Shown: positions 32,376-46,550 of the stretch, piece by piece | Layout of the letters: each line of letters begins with the position of its first letter | Position numbering within the stretch: position 1 is the stretch's first letter | Assembly (NCBI RefSeq): GCF_020180945.1 | Contig: NZ_JAIPUL010000001.1 | Coordinates: forward strand, 248,001-312,000 | Direction of reading: 5' to 3' | Source of the DNA: Lacticaseibacillus kribbianus | GTDB lineage: Bacteria > Bacillota > Bacilli > Lactobacillales > Lactobacillaceae | Length of the DNA: 64,000 bases | The notes under the pieces: model-generated | What the model was told of the DNA's origin: nothing | Databases searched by the model: none | The model's input: the letters and a program-made list of their open reading frames with translations, nothing else | Translations under genes and position numbers: made by a program

Positions 32376-34211
32376 ATGAATCATATCAAGCGCCTTTTGG
32401 TGGGGAAGCCTTTGAAGTCTTCTGAGGAAGGCGGACAAAAGCTAGGAAAATTCAAAGCCTTGGCCATGCTGTCAAGCGACGCGCTGTCCAGTGTCGCGTA
32501 CGGGACCGAACAGATCGTCCTGGTCCTGACCACGCTGTCTGCGGCGGCCATCTGGTACTCGCTGCCGATTGCGGCGTTCGTCCTCGTCCTGCTGCTGTCC
32601 TTGACCCTGTCGTACCGGCAGATCATCCACGCCTACCCGAGCGGCGGCGGCGCCTACCTGGTCGCCTCCGAGAACCTGGGTCAAAACGCGGGGCTTGCGG
32701 CCGGCGGCAGCCTGCTGATTGACTACATGCTGACCGTGGCCGTGTCGACCTCGGCCGGGGCCGAGGCGATCACCTCGGCGATCCCCGCGCTATATGGGCA
32801 CCAGGTCGCGATCGCCTTGGTCATCATCATCGTGCTGACGGCGATGAACCTGCGCGGGCTGAGCGAGTCCGCGAACTTCCTGATGATTCCCGTGTACCTA
32901 TTCGTCGTGGCCATCACGGCGATGATCGTCTGGGGGCTGTACCAGATTGCCACCGGGGCGATTCCTTACAAGGCCACCGCGGTGGTCGGTGGGGTCGTGC
33001 CGGGCATCTCCGCCGCACTGATCTTCCGCGCCTTTTCCAGCGGGTCCAGCTCGCTGACCGGGGTCGAGGCGATCAGTAACGCGGTGCCGTTCTTCAAGAA
33101 GCCGCGCGAGCACAACGCGGCCAGCACGCTGGCCATCATGGCCACCATCCTGGGCTTCTTCTTTGCCGGCATCACCTTCCTGAACTACTGGTACGGCATC
33201 GTGCCGGAGGCCAAGGTGACCGTGCTGTCCCAGGTCGCCAAGGCGACGTTCGGCGGCACCGGCTTCATGTACTACGTGATCCAGTTATCGACCGCCCTGA
33301 TCCTCGCGGTCGCCGCCAACACCGGCTTCTCCGCGTTTCCGGTCCTGGCCTACAACATGGCCAAGGACAAGTACATGCCGCACATGTACATGGACCGCGG
33401 CGACCGGCTGGGCTACTCCAACGGGATTTTGACCCTGGCCATCGGCTCGGGGCTGCTCATCACGCTGTTCCAGGGTTCCACGGAGCGCCTGATTCCGCTG
33501 TACGCGGTCGGCGTGTTCATTCCGTTCACGCTGTCGCAGACCGGGATGATCCGCCACTGGTGGCAGCGCCACACGACGGAAAAAGGCTGGCTGGGCAAGA
33601 GCATTGCCAACTTCTCCGGTGCTTTGATCTCCTTTGCCATCCTGGTGATCCTGTTCGTCTACCGGCTGCCGGACATCTGGCCGTTTTTCATCATCATGCC
33701 GGCTTTGGTCTTCGTCTTCTGGAAGATTCACGGCCACTACCAGGAGGTCGCCGCACAGCTGCGACTGCCGCAGGACATTGAGCTGCACGACTACGCCGGC
33801 TCCACGGTGATCGTGCTGGTCGGCAACGTGACGCGGGTGACCCGTGGGGCGCTGAACTACGCGCAGACCATCGGCGATTACGTCATCGCGATGCACGTGT
33901 CGATGGACGAGAACCCGAACAAGGAGCAAGAGACGCAGGCGGAGTTCAAGCAGGACTTCCCAGACGTGCGCTTCGTCGACGTCCACTCCTCGTACCGCTC
34001 GGTCGAGGCGCCGACCATCCGCTTCGTGGACATCGTGGCGCGCAACGCCGCCAAGCGCAACTTCACGACGACGGTGCTGATTCCGCAGTTCATCCCAAAG
34101 AAGCCGTGGCAAAACATTCTGCACAACCAGACGACCCTGCGCCTGCGCGCCGCGTTCGCCAGCCGCGAGAATGTCATCATCGCCACCTACAGCTACCACC
34201 TGAAGCGCTAG
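32376..34211 (+). CDS. kimA: KimA-type potassium importer (APC superfamily)
   Basis: 611 residues. The start MNHIKRLLVGKPLKS, KALAMLSSDALSSVAYGTEQI, YPSGGGAYLVASENLG, SSLTGVEAISNAVPFFK and LIPLYAVGVFIPFTLSQTGM are near-verbatim features of Bacillus subtilis KimA (YdaO). Twelve membrane helices are followed by a cytosolic domain from about residue 460. KimA is a high-affinity proton-coupled potassium importer that is inhibited by cyclic di-AMP; in B. subtilis its gene has a cyclic di-AMP riboswitch, which I do not see here. ATG 32376 has GGAG 8 bases upstream. Confidence 0.88.
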   Translation: MNHIKRLLVGKPLKSSEEGGQKLGKFKALAMLSSDALSSVAYGTEQIVLVLTTLSAAAIWYSLPIAAFVLVLLLSLTLSYRQIIHAYPSGGGAYLVASENLGQNAGLAAGGSLLIDYMLTVAVSTSAGAEAITSAIPALYGHQVAIALVIIIVLTAMNLRGLSESANFLMIPVYLFVVAITAMIVWGLYQIATGAIPYKATAVVGGVVPGISAALIFRAFSSGSSSLTGVEAISNAVPFFKKPREHNAASTLAIMATILGFFFAGITFLNYWYGIVPEAKVTVLSQVAKATFGGTGFMYYVIQLSTALILAVAANTGFSAFPVLAYNMAKDKYMPHMYMDRGDRLGYSNGILTLAIGSGLLITLFQGSTERLIPLYAVGVFIPFTLSQTGMIRHWWQRHTTEKGWLGKSIANFSGALISFAILVILFVYRLPDIWPFFIIMPALVFVFWKIHGHYQEVAAQLRLPQDIELHDYAGSTVIVLVGNVTRVTRGALNYAQTIGDYVIAMHVSMDENPNKEQETQAEFKQDFPDVRFVDVHSSYRSVEAPTIRFVDIVARNAAKRNFTTTVLIPQFIPKKPWQNILHNQTTLRLRAAFASRENVIIATYSYHLKR

Positions 34212-34256
34212 TGCCACCCCATTAGACATCACAGCGCTGGGCCCCGCCCAGTGCCC

Positions 34257-34308
34257 AAGCCGGCCGCCACGTGTCTCCCGAACCCGGGAAGCGCGTGGCG
34301 GCCGGCTT
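34257..34308 (+). terminator. Long hairpin downstream of kimA
   Basis: Perfect 15-bp stem AAGCCGGCCGCCACG/CGTGGCGGCCGGCTT (34257-34271 with 34294-34308). It lacks a T tract, so terminator function is uncertain. Confidence 0.5.
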
Positions 34309-34412
34309 GCGCGCGTGGGTGTCAGCGGAGGGCCCGCGATTGCCGCGTCAGGTGGCGATTGCGCCCGGGTTGCTGCGGTGTCCGCAACGGGGTCCCTCGG
34401 GCGGCCAATTAA

Positions 34413-34421
34413 TGTTAGAAT
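34413..34421 (+). promoter_or_regulatory. mutS: Extended -10 promoter of mutS
   Basis: TGTTAGAAT, an extended -10 motif 30 bases before the start codon. The -35 region is poor, as expected for extended -10 promoters. Confidence 0.55.
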
Positions 34422-34450
34422 TGTCCTAGCACAAGAATAGGAGCATTACC

Positions 34451-37138
34451 ATGCCGCAAAAAACGCAAGACACGCCCATGATGCAGCAGTACCAGGCGAT
34501 CAAGGACCAGTACCCGGACGCCTTTTTGTTCTACCGCATCGGGGACTTTTACGAACTCTTCTACGACGACGCGATTCGCGGGTCGCAGCTTCTGGAGCTG
34601 ACGCTGACGGCGCGCAACAAGTCGGCGACCGACCCGATTCCGATGTGCGGCGTGCCGCACCACGCGGCGCAAAGCTACGTCGACATCCTCGTCGACCAGG
34701 GGTTCAAGGTCGCCATCTGCGAGCAGATGGAGGACCCGAAAAAGGCCGTGGGCATGGTCAAGCGCGAGGTGATCCAGCTGGTCACCCCGGGCACGAAGAT
34801 GGACATCAAACCGGGCGAGGCCAAGGCCAACAACTACCTGGCGGCCGTCGTCCCGGACGCCGGGCGCTACGGGCTGGCCTACGCGGACCTTTCGACCGGC
34901 GAGCTCAAGGTGACGACGCTGACCAACCGCTTCACGCTTCAAAATGAGCTGGGCGCGCTGAACACCCGCGAGGTGGTCGTGCCGCCGACTTTGGGCGAGG
35001 GCGACACCAAGATGCTCGGCGCCGGGCGGCTTTTGAGCCAGGCCGAGCCCAAGGTCCTGGCCGAGGCCAGCTACGTCAGCCAGGACCTCGACGACGCCCT
35101 GCAGGTCCAGGTCGTCGCGATGCTGATGAACTACCTGCTGACGACGCAAAAGCGCAGCCTGGACCACATTCAAAAGGCGGTGGCCTACCAGCCGTCCGCG
35201 TTTCTCGAGATGGACCAGGACGCCCGCGCCAACCTCGACATCCTCAAAAACAGTCGCACCGGGCGCAAGGGCGACACGCTTTTGGCGGTGCTCGATCGCA
35301 CCAAGACGGCGATGGGCGGGCGCAAGCTCAAGCAGTGGCTGGACCGGCCGCTTCTGGACCTCGAGGCGATCACGGCGCGCCAGAATCAGGTTCAAAACCT
35401 GCTGGACCACTACTTCGAGCGCACCGAGCTGCAGGAGCGCCTGACCAAGGTGTACGACCTCGAGCGCCTGGCCGGGCGCGTCGCTTACGGCACGGTCAAC
35501 GGCCGCGACCTGATTCAGCTACAGACGTCTTTGGACCAGATGCCGGCGCTTGAGTCAATCCTCCAGAAGGTCGACGACGGCAGCTTCACCAAGCTTTTGG
35601 CCGCGCTCGACCCGGTGTCAGACGTCGCCAACCTGATTCGGCGCGCGATCGAGCCGGAGCCGCCGATCTCCGTCACGGAGGGCGGCATCATCCTGCGCGG
35701 CTACAGCGAAAAGCTCGACGGCTACCGCGATGCGATGGCCAACGCCAAGCAGTGGCTGGCCGACCTCGAGGCCCAGGAGCGCGAGGCGACAGGGATTCAC
35801 AACCTGCGCATCCGCTTCAACAACGTTTTTGGCTACTACATCGAGGTCACCAAGGCCAACCTGAGCAAGGTGCCAGAGGGGCGCTACGAGCGCACGCAGA
35901 CGCTGACCAACGCCGAGCGCTTCTCGACGCCGGAGCTCAAGGCCAAGGAGACCCTGATCCTCGAGGCCAAGGCCCACGCCACCGACCTCGAGTACGACCT
36001 GTTCCAGGAGATCCGCGAGCAGGTCAAGGCCCAGATCGGCCGGCTGCAGGCGCTGGCGGCCCAGGTCGCCGCGCTCGACGTGCTGCAAAGCTTCGCCGTC
36101 GCGGCGGAAAACGACCATTACGTGCGCCCGGCCATGCACGCCGGTCGGCACGACCTCGCGATTCACGGCGGGCGTCACCCGGTGGTCGAGCAGGTGCTGG
36201 GCGAGGCCCAGTACATCCCCAACGACGTGGTGATGCAGGACGGCACCGACATCCTCTTGATCACCGGCCCGAACATGTCGGGGAAAAGCACGTACATGCG
36301 CCAGCTGGCGCTGACCGTGATCATGGCGCAGGCCGGCTCGTTCGTGCCGGCCGACTCGGCGAGCCTGCCGGTGTTCGACCAGATCTTCACCCGCATCGGC
36401 GCGGCCGACGACCTCGCCAACGGCCAGAGCACGTTCATGGTCGAGATGATGGAGGCCAACGCGGCGCTGAGCCACGCGACCGCAAGCTCCTTGATCCTGT
36501 TCGACGAGATCGGCCGCGGCACCGCGACCTACGACGGCATGGCGCTGGCGCAGGCCATCATCGAGCACCTGCACGACCACGTGCACGCCAAGACGCTGTT
36601 TTCCACCCACTACCACGAGCTGACCGCGCTGGGCGACCACCTGCCGCGGCTGGTCAACGTGCACGTCGGCGCGGTGGAGGAGAACGGCACGCTGGTCTTC
36701 CTGCACAAAATGCTGCCGGGCCCGGCGGACAAGTCCTACGGGATCCACGTGGCCAAGCTGGCCGGGCTGCCGGCGGACCTGCTGAGCCGCGCCGACCACA
36801 TCCTCGGCCAGCTGGAGGCGCAGGGCGCCAACGCCCCGGCGGCGCTAGCACCGGACGGGGCCGCGACCACACCGGTCGCAGCGCCAGCCCCAGTCACGGC
36901 CGCGCCGGCCGACTCAGCCGCGCCAGTCGCTGATTCGACCGCGACCGCCGCAGCCGCCCCATCCGAGGACGCCGAGCCGGTCGACACCCAGCTGTCGCTG
37001 TTTGCGCCCGAGCCCGCGGCGCCCAAGGCCGACCCGATTCTGAAGAAGCTCGGAAAGTTCGACCTGATGGCGGCGACGCCGATGGACGCGATGAACCTGT
37101 TGTACGAGCTGCAAAAGCAGCTGAAAAAAAGGCGCTGA
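34451..37138 (+). CDS. mutS: DNA mismatch repair protein MutS
   Basis: 895 residues. The mismatch-binding N-terminus has [15 protein letters not shown] (the Phe-x-Glu wedge); the ATPase has [13 protein letters not shown] (Walker A), [11 protein letters not shown] (Walker B) and STHYHEL. It recognises mismatches and recruits MutL. Between about residues 795 and 855 there is a low-complexity Ala/Pro/Thr insert before the C-terminal dimerisation helix. ATG 34451 behind AATAGGAG. MutL follows after 32 bases. Confidence 0.97.
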   Translation: MPQKTQDTPMMQQYQAIKDQYPDAFLFYRIGDFYELFYDDAIRGSQLLELTLTARNKSATDPIPMCGVPHHAAQSYVDILVDQGFKVAICEQMEDPKKAVGMVKREVIQLVTPGTKMDIKPGEAKANNYLAAVVPDAGRYGLAYADLSTGELKVTTLTNRFTLQNELGALNTREVVVPPTLGEGDTKMLGAGRLLSQAEPKVLAEASYVSQDLDDALQVQVVAMLMNYLLTTQKRSLDHIQKAVAYQPSAFLEMDQDARANLDILKNSRTGRKGDTLLAVLDRTKTAMGGRKLKQWLDRPLLDLEAITARQNQVQNLLDHYFERTELQERLTKVYDLERLAGRVAYGTVNGRDLIQLQTSLDQMPALESILQKVDDGSFTKLLAALDPVSDVANLIRRAIEPEPPISVTEGGIILRGYSEKLDGYRDAMANAKQWLADLEAQEREATGIHNLRIRFNNVFGYYIEVTKANLSKVPEGRYERTQTLTNAERFSTPELKAKETLILEAKAHATDLEYDLFQEIREQVKAQIGRLQALAAQVAALDVLQSFAVAAENDHYVRPAMHAGRHDLAIHGGRHPVVEQVLGEAQYIPNDVVMQDGTDILLITGPNMSGKSTYMRQLALTVIMAQAGSFVPADSASLPVFDQIFTRIGAADDLANGQSTFMVEMMEANAALSHATASSLILFDEIGRGTATYDGMALAQAIIEHLHDHVHAKTLFSTHYHELTALGDHLPRLVNVHVGAVEENGTLVFLHKMLPGPADKSYGIHVAKLAGLPADLLSRADHILGQLEAQGANAPAALAPDGAATTPVAAPAPVTAAPADSAAPVADSTATAAAAPSEDAEPVDTQLSLFAPEPAAPKADPILKKLGKFDLMAATPMDAMNLLYELQKQLKKRR

Positions 37139-37170
37139 TCCCAGGCGCCGGTGGTTGAAAGGAGACGGAG

Positions 37171-39291
37171 ATGCCGAAAATTCACGAGTTACCGGAGACC
37201 TTGGCCAACCAGATTGCGGCCGGGGAAGTGATCGAGCGCCCGGCCAGCATCGTCAAGGAGCTGGTCGAAAACAGCATCGACGCGGGCGCAACGCAGGTCG
37301 ACATCCTGATCGAGGAGGCCGGCCTGCGCACCGTGCAGGTGATCGATAACGGCGCCGGCATCGAGGCCGAAGACGTCTCGACCGCCTTTTTGCGCCACGC
37401 GACGTCCAAAATCCTGACCACCCGCGACCTGTTCAACGTGCACTCCCTTGGTTTTCGCGGCGAGGCGCTGGCCTCGATCGCGGCGATCGCCGACGTCACG
37501 CTGACTACCGCGACCGACAACGGCCTGGGCACCAGTGCCCACCTGCGCGGCGGCGAGCTTCTAGACCAGCACACCACCGCCGCACGGCGCGGGACGCAGA
37601 TCACCGTCCACGACGTTTTCTACAACACGCCGGCGCGCCTGAAGTACGTCAAGTCGCAGGCCACCGAGCTGTCGCGCATCGCCGACATCGTTAACCGCCT
37701 GGCGCTAGGTCACCCCGAGGTTGCTTTCGCACTGAAGAACGGCGAGAACCTGATGGTCAAAACGGCGGGGCACAACGACCTCCAGCAGACCATCGCCGGC
37801 ATCTACGGCGTGGGCGTCGCCAAGCGGATGGTGCAGGTTGCGGCCGCAGACGACGACTTCAAGGTTCAGGGCTTCACCAGCATGCCCGACACCACCCGTG
37901 CCAGCCGCAACTACCTGAGCCTGATGATCAACGGGCGCTACATCAAGAACTACCAGCTGACCCGAGCGCTGATCGCCGGCTACGGCTCCAAGCTGATGGT
38001 CGGCCGCTACCCGGTCGCCGTGATCGACGTGACCATGGATCCGCTGTTGGTCGACGTCAACGTGCACCCGACCAAGCAGGAGGTGCGCCTGAGCAAGGAA
38101 AACCAGCTCGCCGCGCTGCTTCAGCAAGCGGTGGCCGGCAAGCTCGGCGTGCAGAACCTGATTCCGGACGCGGTGGCAAACCTGCCCAAGCACACGCGGC
38201 TGAACCTCGACCAGCTGACCATGGACCTGAACGCGGCCTCGACCGCCTCCCTGGTGGCCGAGCCGCGCGGGCCGCAGCCACCGGCCGCGGCGCAAGACGA
38301 CCTGCCGTTTGCCGATGTGCCCGGAACCACCGGCCGGACGTCGGGTCGGCCGCAGCCGGCGCCGAGGCGTGGCACCGTGGCCGGCAACCCGGCGGGGGAC
38401 CGGCGGGCAACGCAGGCCGGCGCCGCCGCACCGGAACCGCGCGCGCCTCAGCACGCCGACGTTGCCGCAGCGGCCGAACGGCCCGCAAACGGCGCACGCC
38501 CGACCCCGCAGGCACCGGATCCGACGGCCGCTCCGTACGGCCTGGCCATCACGGATCTTTCGGCTCAGCCGATTTTCAACGACCCTGAGGCCCTGGCCGC
38601 CTGGGACGCGCGCTACCAGGACCAGCCGAGGCCGGCCGTCGCGGCGGTGCCGGACCTGGCGCCGGTGCAGACGCCGGCCAAGCGCTTCCCGACCCTGCGC
38701 TACCTGGCCCAGGTCCACGGCACATACCTGCTGGCGGAGGCCGACGACGGGTTGTACCTGCTCGACCAGCACGCCGCGCAGGAGCGCGTGAACTACGAGC
38801 ACTACCGCGTGACCATCGGCCAGGTTGCCGACGATCAGCAGGCGCTGTTGGTGCCGCTGGTGCTCGACTACCCGGCCTCCGACGCCGTGGCGATCCGCGC
38901 CCACCGCGCGGTGCTCGAGGGCGTCGGCATCTTCCTCGAGGATTTTGGCCAAAACACGTTCACCGTGCACCAGCACCCGACGTGGATGCAGCCGGGGCGC
39001 GAGGAGGCGACCATCCGCGAGATGATCGACTGGGTGCTGCGGGATGGCAAGGTCACGGTCGCGCAGTTCCGCGAAAAGGCGGCGATCATGATCAGCTGCA
39101 AGCGGGCGATCAAGGCCAATCACCACCTCGACGCCGCGCAGGCCAAGGCGCTGATCGCCGAGCTGGCGAAGGTGGAGAATCCGTTCAACTGCCCGCACGG
39201 CCGGCCGGTCCTAGTCCACTTCAGCAACACCGACCTGGAGAAGATGTTCAAGCGCATCCAGGACAGCCACGAAAGCTACGGCCAGGCCTGA
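37171..39291 (+). CDS. mutL: DNA mismatch repair protein MutL
   Basis: 706 residues. GHKL ATPase motifs ENSIDAGAT, DNGAGI, GFRGEALASI; the C-terminal endonuclease domain has DQHAAQERVNYE, CKRAIKANHHLD and CPHGRP, so this is a nicking-type MutL as in other Firmicutes. The linker (about 345-500) is a long Ala/Pro-rich disordered stretch. It acts with MutS, encoded just upstream. AAAGGAG lies 7 bases before ATG 37171. Confidence 0.97.
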   Translation: MPKIHELPETLANQIAAGEVIERPASIVKELVENSIDAGATQVDILIEEAGLRTVQVIDNGAGIEAEDVSTAFLRHATSKILTTRDLFNVHSLGFRGEALASIAAIADVTLTTATDNGLGTSAHLRGGELLDQHTTAARRGTQITVHDVFYNTPARLKYVKSQATELSRIADIVNRLALGHPEVAFALKNGENLMVKTAGHNDLQQTIAGIYGVGVAKRMVQVAAADDDFKVQGFTSMPDTTRASRNYLSLMINGRYIKNYQLTRALIAGYGSKLMVGRYPVAVIDVTMDPLLVDVNVHPTKQEVRLSKENQLAALLQQAVAGKLGVQNLIPDAVANLPKHTRLNLDQLTMDLNAASTASLVAEPRGPQPPAAAQDDLPFADVPGTTGRTSGRPQPAPRRGTVAGNPAGDRRATQAGAAAPEPRAPQHADVAAAAERPANGARPTPQAPDPTAAPYGLAITDLSAQPIFNDPEALAAWDARYQDQPRPAVAAVPDLAPVQTPAKRFPTLRYLAQVHGTYLLAEADDGLYLLDQHAAQERVNYEHYRVTIGQVADDQQALLVPLVLDYPASDAVAIRAHRAVLEGVGIFLEDFGQNTFTVHQHPTWMQPGREEATIREMIDWVLRDGKVTVAQFREKAAIMISCKRAIKANHHLDAAQAKALIAELAKVENPFNCPHGRPVLVHFSNTDLEKMFKRIQDSHESYGQA

Positions 39292-39381
39292 GCCCGGCCG
39301 CCGTCCGGTTTCACCACCGCGCGCGCTGTGCTACAATGGACCAAACACATGTACTGCAAGCGCAGCGAAAGGCGGTAACTC

Positions 39382-39960
39382 ATGTACGAATACCTCAAGG
39401 GCACCGTGGCGGCGATCACGCCGGGCTTTCTGGTGCTCGACGTCAACGGCGTCGGCTACCGGCTCTTGGTGACCAACCCCTACGCCTACCAGGTGGGGGC
39501 GGCGGCGACCGTGTACGTCCAGCAGATCATCCGCGACAACGACGAGTCGCTTTACGGCTTCACCAGCGCCGCGGAGAAGCAGACCTTCAACCAGCTTCTG
39601 ACGGTGACGGGCATCGGCCCCAAGTCCGCGCTGGCGATCCTGGCCAACGCCAACACCGACGGGCTGGCGTCCGCCGTCGCGTCGGGCGACGTCACCTACC
39701 TGACCAAGTTCCCGGGCATCGGGAAGAAAACGGCCCAGCAGATCATCCTGGATCTCAAGGACAAGCTGGCCGCCCCGGCCGGCGACCTGTTCACCCCGGC
39801 GGCGCCGGTCGCCGACCCGGCCCTGAACGACGCGCTGGCGGCGCTGGTCGCGCTGGGCTACCCGGACAAGGCGGTCGCCAAGCTCGGCCCGAAGCTGACC
39901 AAGCTCGGCGCCAAGACCACCGACGCCTACCTGCGCGAGGGATTGAAACTGCTGAGTTAA
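39382..39960 (+). CDS. ruvA: Holliday junction helicase subunit RuvA
   Basis: 192 residues. OB domain at the start ([23 protein letters not shown] in part), two helix-hairpin-helix motifs ([32 protein letters not shown]) and the small C-terminal domain that contacts RuvB. The tetramer holds the junction while RuvB drives branch migration. Start ATG 39382 behind AAAGGCGG. ruvB follows after 37 bases. Confidence 0.97.
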   Translation: MYEYLKGTVAAITPGFLVLDVNGVGYRLLVTNPYAYQVGAAATVYVQQIIRDNDESLYGFTSAAEKQTFNQLLTVTGIGPKSALAILANANTDGLASAVASGDVTYLTKFPGIGKKTAQQIILDLKDKLAAPAGDLFTPAAPVADPALNDALAALVALGYPDKAVAKLGPKLTKLGAKTTDAYLREGLKLLS

Positions 39961-39997
39961 CCAGCGGCGACTTGTAGTTCGAGAAAGGAGGGCCACT

Positions 39998-40999
<1,002 letters not shown>

Positions 41000-41012
41000 T
41001 TGGAAGGTAATC

Positions 41013-43203
<2,191 letters not shown>

Positions 43204-43220
43204 CCTTGGGCGGTGGTTAA

Positions 43221-43249
43221 TTGCCCGCGAATTTGGTACAGTGTAGAGT
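43221..43249 (+). promoter_or_regulatory. yajC: yajC promoter
   Basis: TTGCCC (43221-43226), 17 bases, TAGAGT (43244-43249), between tgt and yajC. Confidence 0.55.
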
Positions 43250-43279
43250 GAACTAAATCAGAAAACGAGGTGCCTCAAT

Positions 43280-43639
43280 TTGGGAAGTAGTTTTTCAATG
43301 ATCATCGTGCTGGTGCTGATGTTCGGCTTCATGTACTTCGGCATGATGCGGCCGCAAAAGAAGCAGCAGCAAAAGCGTCAGGAAATGCTCAATGCCATGA
43401 AGAAGGGTGACAAGGTCGTGACCATTGGCGGCCTGCACGCCGTGGTCGACAGCATCAACGATGCCGATCAGACCGTCGACCTCGACGTCGATGGCGTGTA
43501 CCTGACCTTCAGCCGCACGTCCATCCGCAGTGTCAACGAAACCGCCACGCCGGCGGCAGCCAAGCCCGCCCCGAAGAAGGACGAGAAGGCCGACGACGAC
43601 CAAGACGACGACAAGGGTTACTCCGAAGACGACAAGTAG
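43280..43639 (+). CDS. yajC: Preprotein translocase accessory protein YajC
   Basis: 119 residues. One membrane helix (about 7-25), then the family motif RPQKKQQQKRQEMLNAMKKG and DKVVTIGGLHAVV, with an acidic Asp/Lys tail. YajC associates with SecDF-type complexes. The start TTG 43280 (behind ACGAGG) keeps the usual short N-terminus; ATG 43298 would cut into the helix. Its position after tgt is the conserved order. Confidence 0.9.
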   Translation: MGSSFSMIIVLVLMFGFMYFGMMRPQKKQQQKRQEMLNAMKKGDKVVTIGGLHAVVDSINDADQTVDLDVDGVYLTFSRTSIRSVNETATPAAAKPAPKKDEKADDDQDDDKGYSEDDK

Positions 43640-43646
43640 CAACGAT

Positions 43647-43671
43647 AGCGGCCAGCTTGGCCGCTTTTTTT
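43647..43671 (+). terminator. Intrinsic terminator of yajC
   Basis: AGCGGCCA/TGGCCGCT stem, loop GCT, seven T. A repeat array starts 5 bases later. Confidence 0.85.
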
Positions 43672-43675
43672 GATA

Positions 43676-43837
43676 CCAGGGCGGAGCGCGGCGAACTTAG
43701 GCCGCCGTCCAGCGTAAGGCACGTCGGTGGGCCGGGCTATGGCCCAGTGACGCGCCTTAGCTGGACGAGCGGCCGTTGCCGAGCGGAGCCCGACGACAAC
43801 CAGGGCGCCGCGCCGCGGAGCCCGACGATGCCAGGGC
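43676..43837 (+). repeat. 124-bp BOX-like repeat C (one unit plus partials)
   Basis: Openings CCAGGGCGGAGC at 43676, CCAGGGCGCCGC at 43800 (124 bases later) and CCAGGGCGGAGC again at 43831. The stem is TAAGGC/GCCTTA with ACG/CGT inside, different in sequence from copies A, B and D but equivalent in position. Confidence 0.75.
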
Positions 43838-44060
43838 GGAGCGCGGTCGGGCTCCGACCCGGGCACGCCACTTCTTACGGCTCCGGGCCGGGGCAATGGT
43901 CCGCGTGCGGCTCCCTGGAGCCCAAAGTACGCTCTCCAGACCCGCCGTTGCTGTAGACCGGCAGAAGCGGCCGGTCAACAGCAATTTCACGCTGGCTCGC
44001 CCCGGCCCTACGCCTCCAGCAGCGGCGCGCCCGGGCCTCCGCCCTACACAGTGGTTTGCC
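43838..44060. repeat. Long stem-loop element, copy 2
   Basis: Homologous to 31738-31955. Helices: GGGCCGGGGC 43885-43894 with 43999-44008; CTGGAG 43915-43920 with CTCCAG 43934-43939; TTGCTGT 43948-43954 with ACAGCAA 43978-43984; ACCGG/CCGGT inside. Several pairs differ from copy 1 on both sides, keeping complementarity. Confidence 0.7.
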
Positions 44061-44387
44061 ATTGTGTTGTAAGTCAGGTGCGAAATCAACTATGCAGGGC
44101 GAAGTCCGAGCATACGTCAGCGGGGATAGTGGCCGTTGCCTTACTCGTGTCACTTGTGGGACTGCACGAACGGCGTCATCGGGTTGAAATCGTGGCATGT
44201 TGCTATGAACCACTTCTCGCGAAAGTCATGCGCGTCTCGGCCCGGCGATCGCGGATTTTCGACCCGGCACGCACGGCATTCGAGCGACCGTTATTTTTTC
44301 GGCGGGGCACCGTGCCACAGCGTCGTATCGACGCCGACCGCCCGGCTTTTCGCCCCGCTGGCACGCCGACGTGACACCGCATCCAAG
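44061..44387. other. Intergenic region upstream of rny
   Basis: About 330 bases. I see no gene, no known riboswitch and no terminator; the following promoter is strong. Confidence 0.4.
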
Positions 44388-44416
44388 TTGACACATGTTC
44401 ATCAAACCGCTACAAT
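44388..44416 (+). promoter_or_regulatory. rny: rny promoter
   Basis: Consensus TTGACA (44388-44393), 17 bases, TACAAT (44411-44416). The leader to the start codon is about 70 bases. Confidence 0.85.
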
Positions 44417-44494
44417 CAGTGAGTGTAATAATTTACAAAATAATACAGCATCAAAGCATGGCACCACATGATGAGATGATGCGGAGGTGACAAG

Positions 44495-46063
44495 ATGAGC
44501 GCAGAAATGCTGGTCTCGATAATCCTCGCCGTCATCGCTTTAGCCGTGGGAGTACTCCTCGGGATCAAGATCCAGACCGATCGTCACAACAAGGCGGTCG
44601 ATCAGGCCCACACCAGTGCGGCCGGGATCATCGAGACCGCGAATAAGGAAGCCGCGACCCTGAAGAAAGAGAAGCTGGTTGAGGCACGCGATGAAGCCCA
44701 TCGCTACCAAAGCCAGGTCGAAGCCGAGCTGAAGGACCGGCGCACCGAGGTACAACAATCGGAGCACCGCCTGCTGCAGCGCGAGGAAACTCTGGATCGC
44801 CGCGACGACACGCTGGACCGCAAGGAAACCAGCCTGTCGAATCGGGAAGGAAACCTGAACCAACGGCAAACCCGGCTGGATGCCCGTGAAAAGGACATCG
44901 AAGCCGCGATCACGCAGCAACAAACTGAGCTCGAGCGCATCGCCGAAATGACCAAGAGTCAGGCGCGCGAGCGGATCCTCACCGAAACAAAGACTGAACT
45001 TGCGCATGAACGCGCAAAACTGATCAAGGAAAGTGAAGACGAGGCCAAGGAGACGGCCGACCGCGAGGCGAAGACGCTGATCGCGGACGCCATCCAGCGC
45101 AGTGCCTCGGACATCGTGGCGGAAACAACCGTGACGGTGGTCACCCTGCCGAACGACGACATGAAGGGTCGCATCATCGGCCGGGAAGGGCGCAACATTC
45201 GCACACTGGAGACGCTCACGGGGATCGACCTGATCATCGACGACACCCCTGAGGCGGTCGTTTTGTCTGGTTTCGACCCGATTCGCCGGGAAATCGCGCG
45301 CATCGCCCTGGAGAAGCTGATTCAGGACGGGCGCATTCACCCGGCGCGGATCGAGGAAATGGTCGACAAGGCACGCAAGGAGATGGACGAGCGCATCCGC
45401 GAAATCGGTGAGCAGGCCATTTTCGACGTCGGCATTCACAACATGCACCCGGATTTGATCAAGAAGTTGGGGCGGCTGCACTTCCGCACCAGTTACGGCC
45501 AAAACGTCCTGGATCACTCGATTCAGGTGGCCAAGCTGGCCGGGGTGATGGCGGCCGAATTAGGCGAAGACGTGATCATGGCGAGACGCGCAGGATTATT
45601 GCATGACATCGGGAAGGCCATCGACCGAGAAGTCGACGGCTCCCACGTGGAAATCGGGGTCGAACTGGCCACGAAGTACAAGGAACCAAAGGTCGTAATC
45701 AACACCATCGCCTCGCACCACGGCGATGTGGCTCCGACCAGTGTCATCGCGGTTCTGGTCGCCGCGGCCGACGCCATTTCGGCGGCGCGGCCCGGCGCCC
45801 GTTCCGAGACGCTGGAGAACTACCTGCACCGCCTGGAGAAGCTCGAGGCCATCGCCAACAGCTACGAGGGCGTCGACCACAGCTTCGCCATTCAGGCGGG
45901 GCGTGAGGTGCGCGTGATTGTCAAGCCAGAGGCCCTGTCCGACGAGGAGTCGGTGGTCCTGGCGCGCGACATCCGCAACCGAATTGAAAAAGAGCTCGAG
46001 TACCCCGGCCACATCAAGGTGACCGTGATTCGCGAGAAGCGCACGGTCGAGTACGCGAAGTGA
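44495..46063 (+). CDS. rny: Ribonuclease Y
   Basis: 522 residues. N-terminal membrane helix (5-24), long coiled coil (about 30-205, with the [11 protein letters not shown] heptads), KH domain ([21 protein letters not shown]) and HD domain with [10 protein letters not shown] and SHHGDVAP. This is the membrane-anchored endonuclease that starts mRNA decay in Firmicutes. ATG 44495 follows GGAGG. Full length, single-gene unit with its own promoter and terminator. Confidence 0.97.
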   Translation: MSAEMLVSIILAVIALAVGVLLGIKIQTDRHNKAVDQAHTSAAGIIETANKEAATLKKEKLVEARDEAHRYQSQVEAELKDRRTEVQQSEHRLLQREETLDRRDDTLDRKETSLSNREGNLNQRQTRLDAREKDIEAAITQQQTELERIAEMTKSQARERILTETKTELAHERAKLIKESEDEAKETADREAKTLIADAIQRSASDIVAETTVTVVTLPNDDMKGRIIGREGRNIRTLETLTGIDLIIDDTPEAVVLSGFDPIRREIARIALEKLIQDGRIHPARIEEMVDKARKEMDERIREIGEQAIFDVGIHNMHPDLIKKLGRLHFRTSYGQNVLDHSIQVAKLAGVMAAELGEDVIMARRAGLLHDIGKAIDREVDGSHVEIGVELATKYKEPKVVINTIASHHGDVAPTSVIAVLVAAADAISAARPGARSETLENYLHRLEKLEAIANSYEGVDHSFAIQAGREVRVIVKPEALSDEESVVLARDIRNRIEKELEYPGHIKVTVIREKRTVEYAK

Positions 46064-46069
46064 GCCAGG

Positions 46070-46098
46070 CGGCGGTCCCCATTGGGGGCCGCCGTTTT
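46070..46098 (+). terminator. Intrinsic terminator of rny
   Basis: CGGCGGTCCCC/GGGGGCCGCCG (11 bp, one G-U), loop ATT, TTTT. A repeat array starts 6 bases later. Confidence 0.85.
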
Positions 46099-46103
46099 GC
46101 GTC

Positions 46104-46390
46104 CCAGGGCGGAGCAAGGCGTACTTAGGCCACCGGGTAGCGTAAGGTCAGCGCTTGGGCCGAACTTTGGCCCGAGTGCTGACCTTAGCTGGACGAGTGG
46201 CCGTTGCCTTGCGCAGCCCGACGATGACCAGGGCGGAGCCGGGCGCACTTAGCGGGGCGCATAGCGTAGCGGTGGGGCTTGGGGCGCACTTGGCCCTAAG
46301 CGCCGGCGCTAGCTATGCGAGGCCGCGTTGCCCGGCGCAGCCCGACGATACCCAGAGCGTAGAAGCGCGCACTTGCCGGGCCGGATTGCC
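46104..46390 (+). repeat. 124-bp BOX-like repeat array D (two units plus a partial)
   Basis: Openings at 46104, 46228 and 46352, exactly 124 bases apart. First-unit stem TAAGGTCAGC (46143-46152) with GCTGACCTTA (46178-46187) differs from unit A1 by a C-G to T-A change on both sides. The remaining gap to kup (46391-46492) shows no gene. Confidence 0.8.
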
Positions 46391-46492
46391 CCGCCCGAAC
46401 GCTTGGGCTGGGCGGCGCGGGCGGCCGCTGTGGTATGCTTAACTCGGCGCACGGTGGGCGAAAGCCCGGGCGCGACAACCGCGGGACCGCGC

Positions 46493-46521
46493 TTGACGCG
46501 CCCGGGCCAAGCGTCTATCAT
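46493..46521 (+). promoter_or_regulatory. kup: kup promoter
   Basis: TTGACG (46493-46498), 17 bases, TATCAT (46516-46521), 30 bases before the start codon. Confidence 0.75.
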
Positions 46522-46550
46522 GACGTCTTGTTAACAACAGGAGGATAATC

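Noticed and set aside
34212-34450. Another 124-bp repeat between kimA and mutS
   Set aside because: The region has a 15-bp hairpin but neither the CCAGGGCGG opening nor the 124-base spacing.
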